From Lunularia cruciata (taxonomy: Eukaryota; Streptophyta; Marchantiopsida; Lunulariales; Lunulariaceae): 64,000 nucleotides of DNA. The notes beneath the pieces were generated by a model, which did no database searches, was not told where the DNA came from, and was given only the letters and a program-made list of their open reading frames with translations. Made by a program: the position numbers and the translations under genes. Numbering within the stretch: the first letter of the stretch is position 1; every line of letters starts with the position of its first letter. Shown piece by piece: positions 1-12,479 of the stretch. The DNA lies in NCBI GenBank assembly GCA_948567375.1, contig OX419756.1, forward strand, positions 33,432,333 to 33,496,332. The letters are read 5' to 3'.

Positions 1-1226
1 CATTCACCATACCGACTAATCTTTCTATAGCCGATCTATTATGCAATGTACAACCTTGTGTGATCCCACTGAATCTAGCTTTGGCACAGATGAAGTAAGG
101 TAGATTATACCCTTTTCGATGGTAGAGAAAGTTATAGAAGTGCGCTTCTATGCTCTTCAAATTGAAAGTATTGCGTGTCAATGTTTGTCTCGTTCCTTTG
201 TCTCTCTCCCCGACAAGATACACAAGTGAATTTAATAGATAATTTTTTACTTATACAATAAAATTATAGACTGAGCACAAAGTTCTCTTAATCACGAATG
301 AAAAACTACTGGAAGTTCACTGTAATGACTGGGTCTATTCAGTTTTAGTTTTTCAGCCTTCTTATAGCTAGCTTTTATCTTTCTTTAATAACTTTCCCAC
401 TGCCGTAAATCCCACTTAAGATATTTCTGTCTGATCGAATCTATATTCACCACTCCAGCTGGTTCTAATAGTGATCATAGTCCTATAAACGAGTAACATT
501 TATAGAGAGACATTGAACTGCACCGTATTTAATGTCCATGATCCACCTGGATTTTCGGGTCAACACCAAATATCAATCACCTACCCTAGACGGCAATTAC
601 AAGTCTGTCCCTGAGTTTCTTTCCATGAGCATCCCGCCATTGGGGAAAAGTCGTGAAGTCCAGGACCTGACAACCACTGTAGAAGATGTCCATCAACGTG
701 CGGATTCACCACCGTTAAATCTCAACTGGTTGCCGGTTAGGTGTAGATCTATCATCTGGTTCGTGTATCTAAGATGTAATACGTGTGTCGTGGAATATTT
801 ACCATACGGTAAAAAATTTCTGTTTTCTGCTCAAGCGCTCCCGCATTGTCTGTTCAATCTTTCAGTTTCCTCTTCACTGGTGTGCCAACCTCCCTGTTGC
901 AAGCTACGGTAATCGACGGTCGGAGGTTAGGTGAAGTTTACGCTAGTGGAAGGTGAAATCTATTCCAGTCTTACCCGGACCTCAAACTTTGGGAAATCCT
1001 TCCTCAGACCTCCTAAGAGGTCTGACCAAGTCGATGTTCTTCTTCGTGCTTCTTGTATCCCGCTTCAATCTCGTACTGCGAAACTCTGATGGAGCTAAAG
1101 TAGCACTCGGGGTGAGGGATTCCCATACTTCGTGTTTCCTACGCGGTCGCCCTTTTCATTTATGGGGTGAGGGATTTATAAGAACATCAAATATCTGACC
1201 GGTGCCACGCCAGCAATGCGGCAGGT
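1..1226. other. Intergenic, no gene recognised
   Basis: No recognisable gene or RNA is seen here. The longest open stretch (532-912, plus, 126 codons) has no motif I recognise, no visible splice partners, and a composition like the surrounding DNA, so I do not call it. Confidence 0.5.
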
Positions 1227-1382
1227 ATGCTGTAGCATGCCTTGAGTCGAAGCAGGCGACCGCGTAGAGAAAACGAAGGATGGGAAGACCCCATCATGCC
1301 GTACAAGTGAGAGGAAAAAAGAAAGGAGCTAAAATGGGGCTAAGCCCCATTTTAGTCATGCTGTAGCATGCCTTGAGTCGAA
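1227..1382. repeat. 25-bp exact direct repeats flanking a short insertion
   Basis: An identical 25-bp sequence beginning ATGCTGTAGCATGCC occurs at 1227-1251 and 1358-1382 and brackets a 106-bp segment, which is copy 1 of a short dispersed repeat. The arrangement looks like a long target-site duplication, though a slipped tandem duplication would give the same picture. The repeat itself begins with a small palindrome (ATGCT GT AGCAT). Confidence 0.8.
1252..1357. repeat. Dispersed short repeat, copy 1, with terminal hairpin
   Basis: A segment sharing ordered blocks (GCGACCGCG, GGGAAGACCCCATCA, CGTACAA, GGGGCTAAGCC) with two other places in the window, 32329-32460 and 36284-36400. In this copy the right end forms a perfect hairpin at 1329-1355: 12-bp arms (CTAAAATGGGGC) around a 3-base loop. 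The other copies keep the GGCTAAGCC core but then read on with CAATAG, so the hairpin is private to this copy. It has no coding capacity. It could be a small non-autonomous element or a decayed piece of a larger one; I do not recognise the family. Confidence 0.6.
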
Positions 1383-2135
1383 TATGGCTTCTAAAGCTAA
1401 GCTGGTAAACAGGCTACTGTTGAGGATTCGCAGGTCATGAACGAACCATGGCAACCTAACCGAGACTGTTCCGACGGGTAGTAAGGTTGTGGTTGTAGAT
1501 CTACAACGTTCACATAACCGTCAGATTTGGATCTACGGAGGAAATGGCCTCTTGGAAACAGAGTAAAAGGGGAATCACAGCGCAGTTAGGAGTGGCTGTC
1601 ACCGCGGTTATGGATGGGGAAAGGTCCTGGTGTGAGGGGGGCAACTGGAGGTGGACTTCGTCGCCCCTCCCCGCGCGCCACATCAGAAGAACGTCAAACG
1701 TCCTTGGGCTCCTTCCGTCCGCAAAGAGCGGAGGGAGGAGAAGAGCGGAACGAAGCGTAGTGACAGAAAAAGGAAACTCACTAGAGGAGATCAGCGAGCA
1801 GACAGACGGAGCGGGACGACGACTCGATCGACTACTTTAGGAGCAGCGCGGAGGATTTTTTCGAGGATTTGGAGTCAGATTACAGATGACGGTGGAGGCC
1901 GAGGAGAGGATGAAATTGAGCTTTTCAACGACGGCAAATGGTGGAGTATCGGGGTGAATTTGCGATGGGAGAGGCAGGAGGAGGTGTGGTAACAGGAGAT
2001 GAGCGGAGCTGTAGGTTTTGCTTGTGTAGATGCGGCAGCGGGAAGAATCTGTGATATTGGCGTCGGGGAGAAGGATTGATTGGACATCTGATTCGAGAAG
2101 AGAAGGAGGAGGAGACGATCACGGTTTTGGAGAAA
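1383..2135 (+). promoter_or_regulatory. Probable promoter and 5' leader of the arabinosyltransferase gene
   Basis: This lies directly upstream of the first coding exon and is strikingly purine-rich (many GGAGGA and GAAGAG tracts from about 1720 to 2110), as plant leaders sometimes are. I could not fix a TATA box or a transcription start. Overlapping short open frames here have no recognisable product. Confidence 0.35.
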
Positions 2136-5100
2136 ATGAGGCGCGTGACATATCCTTTCCTGGTGCTGGTGGCACTGGCGCTATGCATTGCTACTTACAA
2201 TACCGCGTCAATGATAGCTACGTATCGAGCGAAGAGTGACTCGTACTCTGATGGGGAAGGCGTTGATGATTCAGCTAAATTTTTCGACCCGCTAGTTAAA
2301 ATGCCCGAACATATAAGGCAAGGAACCAAAAAGAAGCGTCTTTTCCACACTGCCGTGACGGCTAATGACTCGCCCTACAACCGATGGCAGTGTCGTATCA
2401 TGTATTATCATTACAAGAAGTTAAAAAATATGCCGGGCTCAGAGATGGGGGGATTCACTAGAGTGTTGCACTCAGGCATGCCCGACAATGTAATGGATGA
2501 AGTTCCAACATTTGTTGTCGATCCGCTGCCTGTGGGCGAAGACCGGGTAAGAATTTTATTCCTGATCTGGCGGACAGTATTCATTCGATAGTGCTGATTT
2601 TTGATGAAAAAGCATTTACACTAGCCTAAGGAACTTTAAGTCATCGGCATGTTAGGGACTATTGGCTTGTCGCAAGCCAGGTCAATCTGTTTGGTAAATC
2701 AACCAACCATTGCAGGTCAAACAGGGAAGACTGCCAACTTGGTGGAGAGAGTCCTTTGCTTTTCGAGATTTGCCAGGCTTTATTTATCAGTTAGCAGATT
2801 GTATACCGGTCACTTGGTTAACCTGTAAGTGCCAGTATATAAGATTTCAAAAGAGTTTCTGATTTGTACGGATACGTGGATGTTTATGTCCTCCCCTGAG
2901 CAATTTGAAATTTTGGCATCTTTTGCCGGAGAGAGGTTCAATGAGTTTCCTTGGACGTTGTGAAGCGTATGTACCTTCATTTGCCTGCTATACTCATAGT
3001 CAACTCACAAAGTTTTATGGCCAATTTTCTTGTTGGCAGGGATATGTTGTTCTGAACAGGCCGTGGGCCTTCGTACAATGGCTACGGAAGGCAAATATCG
3101 AGGAAGAGTAAGTATATCAGATGTGGACTGGAATGCCTAGTTTCTTGTATTGATTAGGAGATGCTCCATTGGTCTGTAGATGATTATTTATTGCTCGAAC
3201 TGAACAATGTTCGTTCGAGCAGTATGGTCAGCATGCCCTGAGCATGTTCAGTATTGGTAATCAAATTTGCTGTTTGCTAATTGGACCCTTTTACTTCACC
3301 AGCTACATCCTCATGGCAGAACCAGATCACATCTTGGTCAAACCTTTACCGAACTTGGCAACTGATGACCTACCGGCTGCTTTCCCTTTCTTCTACATCG
3401 AGCCCAAAGAGAATGAAGCTGTACTGCGCAAGTTCTATCCGAAAGAGAAAGGACCCATTACCAACATCGATCCAATTGGCAATTCGCCTGTGATTATCAA
3501 AAAGGTAACATAAGAGTCAGGCTTGTTTAGCATTTGACTGTATTTTGATAATCTTCAAAATGTTGGAAAGATATGTCGCCAGGTGCTTATAACATCAGTT
3601 GTTATCGGAGAACATATTTGACCTAATTTTTAGACCTCGTTGAACTTGCAAACTCGTTATCACTACGCATCATGTCAGTCAGCACGAGTTCCTAGGTTTT
3701 TACTCGCTACTCTTAAGTGTTCTAGGAATGAGTGTGTATCGCATTTCAAGGAAATTGCTTGTCTTAACGAAAGTAGCCTCATTGTTGCATGGGTGTTATT
3801 TTATTCGTCTTTGCAGTCTCAGTTGATGAAGATAGCCCCAACGTGGCAAAACGTCTCCATAGCCATGAAGGACGACCCACAGGCTGATGAGAAGTTTGGT
3901 TGGGTTCTTGAAATGTAAAGTTCTGTACAATCAAGTTTGTTCAGTACCTTCATAGTAATCTTTCCAGTACACTGAAAATGGTTTTGCTGACAAGGACTAG
4001 GTGAAATTGTATGCAAGGGCTATTTTCTCCTTGTTCCATCTGATGGACTCTGCTTCCCGGAATACATTCATTGCGTCTCTTGAAAGTTTTTTATTACGAC
4101 AGGTACGGTTATGCAACAGCTTCTGCCTTACATGGAGTACAGCACATTTTGCGGAAAGATTTTATGCTTCAGGTAAGGGTTCGGATCTGCTATGGTTTAG
4201 GAGCATCGCAAGTCGATTTGATTTTGGTGCCCTGTACACACGGGCTAGCTATCCAGTCAGTTAAGTCTGACGCGTGTGTTTGCATTCGCAGCCTCCTTGG
4301 GACACGGAGATTGGAGAGAAGTACATCATCCACTACACATACGGTTGTGACTACAACTTGAAGGTAAGTCAAATAAGTCGGAGACGAATGATTTACCTGT
4401 GATTCAACTTTTGTCTTCAAGACGTGCGTGCTACAAGAAGAGCATCAAGGCTGTTGCATCAATTGGACAAACTCCGAATTTGCAATCCTGTTATTGGGAG
4501 GCTAGAAGTTTATGTTGGGAAATCCTTTCACATATTTATGGATGGCTTTTTATGTGGCTGGGGTGTGTACCGGTGCGACACCATCTTATTGAAAAGGGTG
4601 GTGGAAGTTTGAACAACAATTCAACTTGTTTGTTTTGTTAAGGTCTGTTGGGATCATTTACACCATGGTCTAAAGTTTGAATTATTGTCGGTTATTTGTA
4701 TGTCTAGGGAGAATTAACTTACGGCAAGGTCGGGGAGTGGAGATTCGACAAGAGGTCTTTCACCCGTGGCGCGCCTCCAAGAAATCTGCCGATGCCACCT
4801 CCAGGAGTCCCCGAGAGTGTGGTACGTAACTAGGAGAAAGAGGATCCAGCTCTAGATAGCATCTACTCCTCAGGAGCGGACTCTGCAGGGATATTTATAC
4901 ATTGCTTTCTACATTTTGTGTGATTTGAGGGAACGCAATACCACGTGTTTTTCTTAGTTTGAGACTACAGAGCTTGAATTTCAGAAGAGAGATGCCTAAA
5001 TATGTTCCGCGTTCTGCACCTCGAAAAAATGGTAATGTGGAGAGGAATATCACACTACTAACTGAGCTGCATCTGAATCAAATTCCTGTATGACATCGTG

Positions 5101-5204
5101 CTGACTAGTCTCTGGCAATGCGTCCTCCGTTCGATCAGGTAACCTTGGTTGCAGCGGTGAATGAGGCGACTGCTAATATTCCTAATTGGGTAGAAGGAGA
5201 ATAA
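2136..5204 (+). CDS. HPAT: Hydroxyproline O-arabinosyltransferase (HPAT family), 8 exons
   Basis: By family knowledge, this Golgi enzyme adds the first arabinofuranose to hydroxyproline in extensins and small secreted signalling peptides (relatives are HPAT1-3, RDN1 and NOD3; CAZy GT95). Coding exons, joined on GT-AG introns with the frame kept, are 2136-2546, 3040-3107, 3303-3504, 3817-3914, 4103-4172, 4292-4363, 4708-4821 and 5139-5204. They give 366 residues, the usual family length. The start at 2136 is chosen because it places a type II signal anchor at residues 5-22 (TYPFLVLVALALCIATY); an in-frame ATG at 2076 would put a charged stretch before it. Visible family motifs are WQCRIMYY, GSEMGGFTRVLHSG, FVVDPLP, ILMAEPDH (residues 162-169, a DxD-like candidate), NIDPIGNSPVIIKK, LHGVQHILRKDFMLQ, HYTYGCDYNLK, and a C-terminal PPPGVPESVVTLV segment ending in NIPNW. 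No frameshift or stop is seen, so the gene looks functional. Confidence 0.95.
3192..3221. repeat. Near-perfect hairpin in HPAT intron 2
   Basis: Inverted repeat TGCTCGAAC ... GTTCGAGCA enclosing GAACAATGTTC, itself a palindrome. Together it is almost uninterrupted, with one unpaired base. It lies inside the intron and does not touch the splice sites. Confidence 0.6.
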
Positions 5205-6136
5205 ACTGTGCTTGAACTTTCATTCTCAGGTAACGGCTCCAGTTCATTAGTAAGCTGTAACTTTATTACTACAGCTGTTTCTACTAGCTGGTTCTTTCTT
5301 TTTTCTATCACTTATGTTTGTTCGCTTTCATCAATGTCCACGGATGTTAACTGTCAATAGAAGCGGCAAAAGACTGTCACTTTTGAAATTTAATGTGGCA
5401 CGGAAACCAAAATTTTCTCTACCGCGTACTGAAACTAAGGTCTAGGTCGGATCAGCACCTGGGTGTTGAGGTTAACCCTCTTGTCACGAGCTGCTGATTG
5501 CTGTGTAAAAGCATATGAATAAGGGAAGGTGCTACTCAGAATGGGCAGGGACTTGTTCACAAGTTCATTCACGTGAAAGGGAATAGAAAGGGAACCCAAA
5601 AGAACCACTAGAACTACCAAAGAAATCACGCACAGTAAGCTTTTCGTTGAAGGCAATTCAATAGGAGTTTCCCTTGAAGGTAGTAAGGCCTGGACTTGAA
5701 CAAAGTTCTCCATCTGGAAACTGTTGTAGCCCACGCTATGTGCACGTTACTAAAACCGGGGTGTTTACAATGGGTTCTGTACTCCATAGAATATGGAAAT
5801 TGCTGTTTCCTGCACGGGACCCGCTCATTACTTGCGTCTCTCCCGCAAACTACCTCTCACACACGACCTCTCTCATTCTCTCACCCTCCTCTGCTATTTC
5901 TTGGCTCTTCCTACTCTTCTGTAGGTTTTCCCTCTGCTTTTACCTCTTTCACTTCTACTATTGTGTCATTCGCATATTGCTATTCTGTTTGCGTGTCATT
6001 CCCTAGTACTCTATGTTTTTGCAGGTGTGTTGCCAAGGTGCGCCTCTTATCTTTTCTTCGCGAATGCTCCCCATTGCATCTTCTACGACCATTATCTTCC
6101 ACTTAAAAAAACTTATCTTCCGATATATTGTATCCA
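5205..6136. other. HPAT 3' flank, increasingly pyrimidine-rich
   Basis: Probable 3' UTR and downstream flank. No further gene is recognised. From about 5830 the plus strand becomes a C/T-rich stretch that leads into the modular array. I cannot place the polyadenylation site. Confidence 0.5.
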
Positions 6137-7729
6137 GTCCAGTTCAAGGACTCATGTGTTCATGGCACATGTTGCGATATACTCTATCCCCTTATGTCGC
6201 ATTGCTCTTGTTACACTGTTCCACTTCGATATGTCTCTGCAGAAGCACCATCCACTACACTCCCACATTATTCCGCTCCTGTCAGCTTCGAGCAGAAACT
6301 CGGTATGAGGAGTACTGACACTTGCTCAGCTACTATGGCACTGCGTGAGGCACTGATGAAGTCGTATGTGCTTTCATGGAGGTTTACTATGGTCACCTTC
6401 TGCTTCCCTTATTTGTGTAGCGTTCCAGGACTCAAGCATCCATAGTGCTTGTTGTGAAATACTAAATATCCTGTCCTCTTTCGCTGCGCTCTCGTTACAC
6501 TGTTACACTTCAATATGTCTCTACAGAAGCACCATCCACTAAGCTCCCGCATTGTTCCACTCCTCCCTTCCCCAGCTAATTCCCTCCCTATTATTTTTCC
6601 CTCACTCATTGCCTGCTTCATGGTTCATTCCTGACTTTTGACCTCCAGTGTCTCCAGGGTTCCTACCCAACTCCAGCTCACAGTTTCATTTTCTTCGTTC
6701 ATGCACTGCTTACTGGTGGTCAATTACACAATGTTTTATATTTCCTGAACTCGTATGAATAGCTGTTATCGATTTCAAGTTTTTTACTAGTCCTTTAGAT
6801 ATGTGTTGATCTCGATTTGTTGGAATTATGCCTTTGCTTCAGATTACATTCGATGCATTCTACTATATGGATTGATCACTATTCTAGCATTGTGCATAAA
6901 GTACATCTTGGTTACCGATCATATGCATTTAATGAGTTCTGGATTGCCCGTTCTAGGAACGGCTTCTGCTCTCATCTCCGTATATCCCCTTATGTCCTAT
7001 ACCTGTATATCCCCTTATGTCACATATATCTATATCCTACTATGGCTACTTCGGCACTGCTACTTCGGCACTGCGTGAGGCACTGATGAAGTTGCAGGTG
7101 TTTTCGTGAAGGTTTACTATGGCCGCCTTCTGCTTCCCCTTTGCTGTTTAGCGTCTCAGGACTCAAGCATCCATAGCGCTTGTTGTGAAATACTTTATAT
7201 CCTGTCCTTTTTCGCTTCGCTCTTGTCACCCTGTTACACTTCGACAGGTTTCTGCAGCCACACCATCCTATAGCTCTCCAATTGTTCCACTCCTCCATTC
7301 CCCAGCTAATTCCCTCCCTATTATTTTTCCTTCGCTCTTTGCCTGATTCATGGGACCTCTTGTGTATACAGTGTTCCTACCTGACTCCAGCCCACGTCTT
7401 TTAATTTTATCGTTCATGCACTGCTTACTGGCAGTCTTTTACATAGCGTTACCTATTTCTTGCAGTTGTTTGCATAGAGTTCTCAATTTCATGGTGGTTT
7501 ACTAGTCTGTTAGCCATATGTTATTCTCAATTTGTTTCAATTATGCCTTTGCTTCAAGTTACATTCGATGCATTCTACCTTATGGATTTCTCACTATTCT
7601 AGCATTGTCAATTATGTACATTTTGCTTATCGATCATGTGCACCTCATGAGTTCTGGATAACCCGTTCCCAGAACGGCATCTGTTCTCATATACCTATAT
7701 ATCTATATCCTAGAATTTCTTTTCAGTGC

Positions 7730-7975
7730 TCTTACTTGCTTCTCTGTTCACCAGGGTTTCTCCCGCATGGGTTCGTTTGGGTTTCTCCAGCTGTCCTTTC
7801 TTGTGTAGCATTGAAGTTTTTTGCTCCACGCTCGTGGTTTGCTTGAGTTTCTCCCGATAGTCCTTTCTTGTGTAGAATTGCAGTTTTTTTGGCTCCCTGC
7901 TCGTCCCTTCCCGTGCAGCACTGAGTTTTCTTGCAATGAGGTTTCTTGCGCTGATGCTTCTTGTTTCTCACTACT
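7730..7975 (+). repeat. Array module Z, copy 1
   Basis: Internally repetitive segment of roughly 50-100-bp subunits containing TTTCTTGTGTAGCA, GCTCGTCCCTTCC and CTGATGCTTCTTG. Related segments lie at 15535-15760 and 17010-17140. Confidence 0.55.
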
Positions 7976-8769
7976 TCTGGCGGCACTTTAGGGGAGCAAC
8001 CGAGTTTGCATTGGCACTCATGAGTTTTCGAGCAGAAACTCGGAACGGGGGATACTGGCAATTGTTCAGCTACTTCGGCACTGCGTGAGGCACTGATGAA
8101 GTCGCAGGTGCTTTCGTGGAGGTTTACTACGGCCGCCTTCTGCTTCCCTTAGCTGTTTAGTGTCTCAGGACTCCAGCGTCCATAGCGCTGGTTGTGATAT
8201 TATTCATATCCTGTCCTCTTACGCTTCGCTCTCGTTCTCTTTTACACTTCAACCCATTTCTGTAGCCACATCATCTGAGACCCCTTGATTTGTTCCACTC
8301 CTCCATTCCACAACTTAATTCCCTCCATAGTACTTTCCCTTCCTTCGCTCTCTGATTGCTTCCTGCTTCACCCTCTCATGCCTAAAGTGTTCCTACCCGA
8401 CTCCAGCCCACGTTCTTTCTAGTTGTTCACGCACGGCTTACTGGCAGGTTCTTCATCATTGTTCACACACTGCTTACTGCTGGCCTCTTACATCATGGTT
8501 TCCTGTTCCTTGCTATCATTTGCATAGATGCTCTCGATTTAATGTCCTTTACTAGTCTGTTGGCCATCAGGTATTTTCAATATGTTTCAATGATACTTTT
8601 GCTGCCGGTTACATTCGATGCCTGCTACCTTAGTGCTTTAACACTACTCTCACATGGTGATTCATGTACATATTTCTTATCGATCATTTGCACTTCATGA
8701 GTTCTGGATAACCCGTTCCCAGAACGGCTCCTGTTCTCGTTTACCAATATATCTATATCCTAGATATAT

Positions 8770-9410
8770 CCCCTTTCCCGGGATGTGCTAAGTCCTCTCA
8801 GGCTCCCGTGATGCTTCTTTGTTCCTTCCAATGCTTTTCCTGTTTGAGTCGTCCCGTCCCTTCTCGTGCAGCGTTGATGTCCTCCTTCAGGCCCTTCCTG
8901 TTACCGTTTTCCCTCTTTGGATTATTTTTTCGTTCCACCTTTCGTTGCTGCTCGCTCTACTTTACTCTGTGAGCTTTCGGCCCCAGTTTCTGTGGCAGAT
9001 GACCTGCTCTTTCCCTGTGTCTTTGGATTCACTCCCTACTGTGCCTTTGGGTGTAAAACGACTTGCTCCTTCCCGTGCCTTCTAACTCAGCTCCTTACTG
9101 TTTCTTCGGTGATTTCAAGCAGATAGTTTACCACCTTCTTCATTAATTTGCATCATCGAGTAGTTTTGCTAGTTTTTACCTGATTTCGATACTACTATCT
9201 ATTTCCTTTCAGGCTTTAACCAGGTATGTCTCAAGTCCTTTACTTTCTCCTGCTCACGATTTCATATTTTTCCTTTGGATGCTGATTTATTTGCATTGCA
9301 CAGTCATTCTACTTATTACGGTTGCTGCCCTTTGGTTGGATTGTAAGCTTCATACGTTACAGCTTTTCCCTTACCCTGAGCGGCACTGTTGGAAGCAACT
9401 GAGTTTGCCT
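8770..9410 (+). repeat. Array module X, copy 1
   Basis: About 640 bp running from a CCCTCTTTGGATTATT block through TGCTGCTCGCTCT, GCATCATCGAGTAGTTTTGC and CAGGCTTTAACCAGGTATGT to ACCCTGAGCGGCACTGTTGG, where module A resumes. The AACCAG/GTATGT sequence near 9218-9229 matches a plant 5' splice site, though nothing shows that it is used. Confidence 0.65.
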
Positions 9411-10164
9411 TGGCACTCATGAGTTTTCGAGCAGAAACTTGGTATGAGGGGTACTGACAATTGCTCAGCTACTTCGGCACTGCGGGAGGCATTGATGAAG
9501 TTACAGGTGTTTTTGTGGAGGTTTACTATAGCCGCCTTCTGCTTCCCTTTGCTGTTTAGTGTCTCAGGACTCAAGCGTCCATAGCTCTTGTTGTGATATA
9601 CTTTATATCCTGTCCTCTTACACTTTGCTCTCGTTACCCTGTTACACTTCGACCCGTTTCGACACTGTGGGTTGTATGCTGTATCATAAACTTCTTACTT
9701 TGTCCCTCACGCTTCAAGCCACACCATCCGATAACTCTTGTATTGTTCCACTCCTCCATTCCCCAGCTAATTCCCTCCCTAGTATTTTCCTTCACTCTTT
9801 GACTGATTCCTGGTTTGACCACTTGTGTCTACAGTGTTCCTACCCGACTCCAGCCCACGATCTTAATCTTTATTTTTCACGCACTGCTTACATAACGTTT
9901 CCTATTTCTTGCAGTCGTTTGCATAGATGCTCTCGATTTCACGTTGTTTACTAGTCCATTGGCCATCTGTTATTCTCAATTTGTTTCAATTATGCCTTTG
10001 CTGGAGGTTACATTCGATGCATTCTACCTTAGGGATTTAACACTAAGCTAGCATTGTGAATCATGTACATATTGCTTATCAATCATTTGCATTTCATGAG
10101 TTCTGGATAACCCGATCCCAGAACAGCTTCTGCTCTCATAGACCTATATATCTATATCCTAGAT

Positions 10165-10625
10165 TTTCCTGCGAGTTGGTATGGACCCACTTTGGCACTC
10201 GTTGTAATTATCTTGACTGCAGAATTACTCAGGATGCCTTTCACATCTTCGCCTCCATCTATGACAAGAAAGAGTTGCCCCATTTTGCTAAAATTAAGAC
10301 CATCTCTCTACCTCATATCCTCTTGGATATTTCCTCCACTTGCAAATTAGACATCATCAAATCAGCGTGTTAGATACAGGAGAGTTTGCAATAACAAAAA
10401 ATCATATCTGGTAGCATGCAGGAAACAAATTGACAACTTTGTCTCTGAAAACTACCCTATTCACCTCATTTGGAGGAAGTTTTGCACTGTCTTACAAAGA
10501 GAAAAGGATATCCATGGTTATCATGGTATGAGCATCTATAGAGACTTGAGAACTTCTGTTCTCTCAACCAGGCAGGGAGCTCCTGTCCAAGCCCACCAGT
10601 AGTGATTCTCATAAGTACTAGGACT
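10165..10625. other. Unique-looking insert inside the array
   Basis: A stretch with no similarity to the array modules between a B module (ends about 10165) and an X module (starts about 10640). It has several stops in every frame. It resembles decayed coding DNA of a mobile element, but I cannot name a domain. Confidence 0.4.
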
Positions 10626-10639
10626 TGTTGGTTTATTTG

Positions 10640-11262
10640 CTGACATGTGTTCCCACTCTGCCCTCTGCCCTTCTCCTTCACAGTACCCGAGGGCCCTCCA
10701 AGCACCCAATGCACTCCTCTCGAAAACCCCCCTCCCCCTTCCTGTTCCCCTTTCCCCTCTTTGGATTATTGTTTTCGTCCCACCTTTGGTTGCTGCTCGC
10801 TCTGCTTTACCATGTGAACTTTCGGCCCCCGTTTCTGTGGCAAATGACATGCTCTTTCCCTGTGTCTTTCGACTCACTCCCTACTGTTTTCTTTGGGTGT
10901 CAAACGACTTGCTCTTTCCCGGGCCTTCTGACTCAGCTCCTTACTGTTTCTTTGCTGATTTCACTCAGTTAATTTACCACCTTCTTCTTCATTAGTTTGC
11001 ATCATCGAGTAGTTTTGCTAGTTTTTACTTGCTTTCGATATTAATGTATGTTTCCCTTCAGGCTTTAACCAGGTATGTGTCGAGTCCCTTGCCTCCTCCT
11101 GCTCACGATTTCATATTCTTCCTTCGGATGCTGATTTATTTGCATTGCACAGTCATCCTGCTTATTACTGTTGTTGCCCTTTGTTTGGATTTTAAGCTTC
11201 ACACGTTACAGCTTTTCCCTTACCCTGAGCTGCACTGTTGGACGCATCTGAGTTTGCCTTGG
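10640..11262 (+). repeat. Array module X, copy 2
   Basis: Collinear with 8770-9410 over nearly its whole length and ending at the same ACCCTGAGCTGCACTGTTGG boundary. It keeps the AACCAG/GTATGT donor-like sequence. Partial or more diverged relatives lie at 20040-20450 and 23400-23770. Confidence 0.65.
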
Positions 11263-12479
11263 CTCATGAGTTTTCGAGCAGAAACTCAGTACCAGGGTTA
11301 CTGACACTTGCTCAGTAACTTCGGCACTGTGGGAGGCACTGATCAAGTTGCATGTGTTTTAGTGGAGGTTTACTATGGCCGCCTTCTGCTTCCCTCAGTT
11401 TGTTTAGTGTCTCAGGACAAAAGCATCCATAGCGCTTGTTGTGATATACTGTATCCAGTCCTTTGACTGGATATATATTTCCCTTCTACTTCGGCACTGC
11501 GTGAGGCACGGATGAAGTCGTAGGTGTTTTTGTGGAGGTTTACTATGGCCGCCTTCTGCTTCCCTTAGCTGTTTAGCGTCTCAGGACTCCAGCATCCATA
11601 GTGCTGGTTGTGATATTCTTTATATCCAGTCCTCTTATGCTAGCTCTTGTTACCCTTTTACACTTCGACCCATTTTTGCAGCCACATCATCTGAGAACTC
11701 TTGTTTTGTTCCACTCCTACATTCCACAACTAATTCACTCCCTAGTCTTTTCCCTTCGCTCTTTGACTGCTTCCTGCTTCGCCCTCTCGTGGCTGCAGTG
11801 TTCCTACCTGACTCCAGCCCAAGTTCTTCATCTTTGTTCACGCACTGCTTACTTACACTACGCAGGCTCTTACATCACGTTTCCTATTTCTTGCTATCTA
11901 TTGCATAGATGTTCTCAATTTCATGTTCTTTATTAGTCTGTTGGCCATCGGTTATTCTCAATTTGTTTCAATTATGCTTTTGCTGCAGGTTACATTCGAT
12001 GCATTCTACCTTAGGGATTTCACACTACTCTAGCATTGTGATTCATGTACATATTGCTTATTGATCATTTGCACTTCATGAGTTCTGGATAACCCGTTCC
12101 CAGAATGGCTTCTGTTCTCATATACCAATATATGTCCCTTGATTCTGCTTATTCCTATTTTTGCTCCCTGTTGGAATTTATGATCCACATGTTGCCTTGC
12201 ACCGTATGTGGTTTACTTTGAGCTGCACTGTTGGAAGCAACCGAGTTTGCCTTGGCACTCATGAGTTTTCGGGCAGAAACTCGGCACAAGGGATACTGAC
12301 ACTTGCTCAGCTATTTCGGCACTGCGTGAGGCACTGATGAAGTCGCATGTGCTTTTGTGGAGGTTTACTATGGCCGGCTTCTGCTTCCCTCAGTTGTTGT
12401 TGTATCTCAGGACTTAAGCGTCCATAGCACTTGCTGCTATATATTTTTATCCTGTCCTGCAATGCTCCGCTCGTCTCCC

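Noticed and set aside
532..1198. Open frames of 126 and 81 codons near the left edge as small genes
   Set aside because: No domain, no exon partners, and lengths expected by chance in DNA of this composition.
6337..6362. CTGATGA and CTGA motifs in module A as a C/D-box snoRNA
   Set aside because: The order is wrong (the CTGA comes before CTGATGA), the first base of box C does not fit, and no terminal stem brackets them.
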